This document shows positions 7,540 to 8,020 of a DNA stretch of 8,020 bases, piece after piece. Under the pieces are notes generated by a model. It did not search any database, had not been told where the DNA came from, and was given only the letters and a program-made list of their open reading frames with translations. The first letter of the stretch is position 1, and every line of letters starts with the position of its first letter. Location: assembly GCA_020719105.1 (NCBI GenBank), contig DYQV01000110.1, positions 1 to 8,020 on the forward strand, written 5' to 3'. This stretch comes from Rikenella microfusus (lineage in GTDB: Bacteria > Bacteroidota > Bacteroidia > Bacteroidales > SZUA-534). The position numbers were made by a program, and so were the translations under genes.

Positions 7540-7725
7540 TTACTGTTTATTTTCAATAATGGCGATTTCTTCTTCCGTTTATTCATATAGCTTGTACACC
7601 ATTTCGTCTATTTGTTTTTCCAACTTACTGGAATCTGAGTCTTTTATTTTCGCTTGTATAATTTTTTCAACCAAATTTGTAATTGAAATGTTGTCTTGTT
7701 CTGAAATTCTTGGAATAGGCCAACA
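7540..7725 (-). pseudogene. 3' remnant of a restriction-modification methyltransferase (TaqI_C / type IIG-like)
   Basis: Reading the minus strand from about 7725 gives WPIPRISEQDNISITNLVEK, then IIQAKIKDSDSSKLEKQIDE, then MVYKLYE, followed by TAA (7579-7581). Past that stop the same frame continues TEEEIAIIENKQ and ends at TAA (7540-7542). The whole matches the conserved tail of Eco57I/type IIG-like DNA methyltransferases that carry a TaqI_C specificity domain, which end in a form such as IDxxVYxLYxLTEEEIxIIE. Only the Leu codon is missing: TTA has become TAA. The N-terminal bulk, with the methylase motifs and any nuclease, is absent. Upstream of the conserved Trp-Pro the frame is unrelated and meets a stop at 7744-7746. 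Recognition is by family memory from about 60 codons. A type I HsdS tail is a less likely alternative. Confidence 0.75.
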
Positions 7726-8020
7726 TTTCCTTGAATAAGAACTTCACAAAAAAGAGGTTTTGCTTCTTTTTTTATGGGAATTATTTCAGAACTATACTAC
7801 TTATCGTTGAAAAACCAATACGATTTTATATCCTTTGGATAGTACTTTACCGGTTTTGAATTTTTGTCCGCTTTAAATTTACAACATTTTGAGTTTTTTA
7901 ATCCCCCGCCATCACTGATTAGTCCTAATACAGTGTCGTTAGTATTGGTAAAATTCTACCCGGTTTATAGTTGAATTGCCCTCTTGCACCATTTGAAAGT
8001 ACCATAAGAAACATTACTAA
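7719..8020 (-). pseudogene. 5' remnant of an exported Bacteroidota protein of unknown function, frameshifted
   Basis: The minus strand from the window edge reads MFLMVLSNGARGQFNYKPGR (from 8014), which looks like the end of a signal peptide and a mature start. The frame is then lost in an A run on the plus strand (7950-7953) and resumes one frame over as NTNDTVLGLISDGGGLKNSK, CCKFKADKNSKPVKYYPKDI and KSYWFFNDK. A TAG (7797-7799) sits where a Tyr would be expected, followed by YSSEIIPIKKEAKPLFCEVL and IQGNVGLF. The pattern NYKPG...NDTxxGxI...CKFK...Y.P.DI...Y...KPLF.EVLIQG resembles a family of secreted Bacteroidota proteins with no known role. It breaks off at about 7719-7725, where the methyltransferase tail begins. 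The true start may lie beyond the window. One deleted base and one nonsense change mark it as dead. Confidence 0.6.

Noticed and set aside
7587..8020. Treating the right end as plain intergenic DNA
   Set aside because: Both remnants show coding-like peptides with family-level sequence once a frameshift and nonsense changes are allowed for.

Overview
The window looks like chromosome from a low-GC member of the Bacteroidota that has a type IX secretion system (T9SS). The evidence is a C-terminal T9SS type A sorting domain on a secreted glycosidase, an outer-membrane porin and a beta-helix lipoprotein of types common in this phylum, AT-rich leaders without Shine-Dalgarno sequences, and a RhuM-family protein. 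Genus cannot be read from the sequence. No rRNA, tRNA, CRISPR array or complete mobile element is visible.

Layout from left to right: (1) 136-1491, plus strand, a complete 6-phosphofructokinase of the long, PPi-PFK-like but probably ATP-using group. It ends at a strong bidirectional terminator (1497-1526) shared with the convergent gene. (2) 1533-4259, minus strand, a 908-residue secreted GH5 glycosidase with two CBM6-like modules, an Ig-like linker domain and a T9SS sorting domain. (3) 4260-4491, an AT-rich divergent promoter region. (4) 4492-5511 and 5515-6855, plus strand, a two-gene operon with 3 nt between the genes: an OprO/OprP-like outer-membrane porin and a right-handed beta-helix lipoprotein. 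(5) 6852-8020, minus strand, a graveyard of three gene pieces.

The right end is the most informative part. Read in the transcribed direction, it holds the 5' part of a frameshifted and stop-containing gene for a Bacteroidota exported protein of unknown function. This is joined near 7719-7725 to the last 60 or so codons of a TaqI_C-type restriction-modification methyltransferase, which carries a single-base TTA-to-TAA nonsense change. Next comes a rhuM gene cut off at its 3' end exactly where it meets the stop codon of the beta-helix gene. The pieces are best read as the scar of a restriction-modification/rhuM defence island that was mostly deleted. Reading the methyltransferase frame through its premature stop also shows that the real rhuM start is the ATG at 7535 and not the one at 7586.

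The left genes do ordinary work: glycolysis, and extracellular breakdown of a beta-glucan or similar polymer. The porin and lipoprotein probably form an outer-membrane pair with an unknown substrate. I see no complete new system here. The points worth following are the decayed defence locus, a perfect 29-bp palindrome inside rhuM, and the porin/beta-helix pair.
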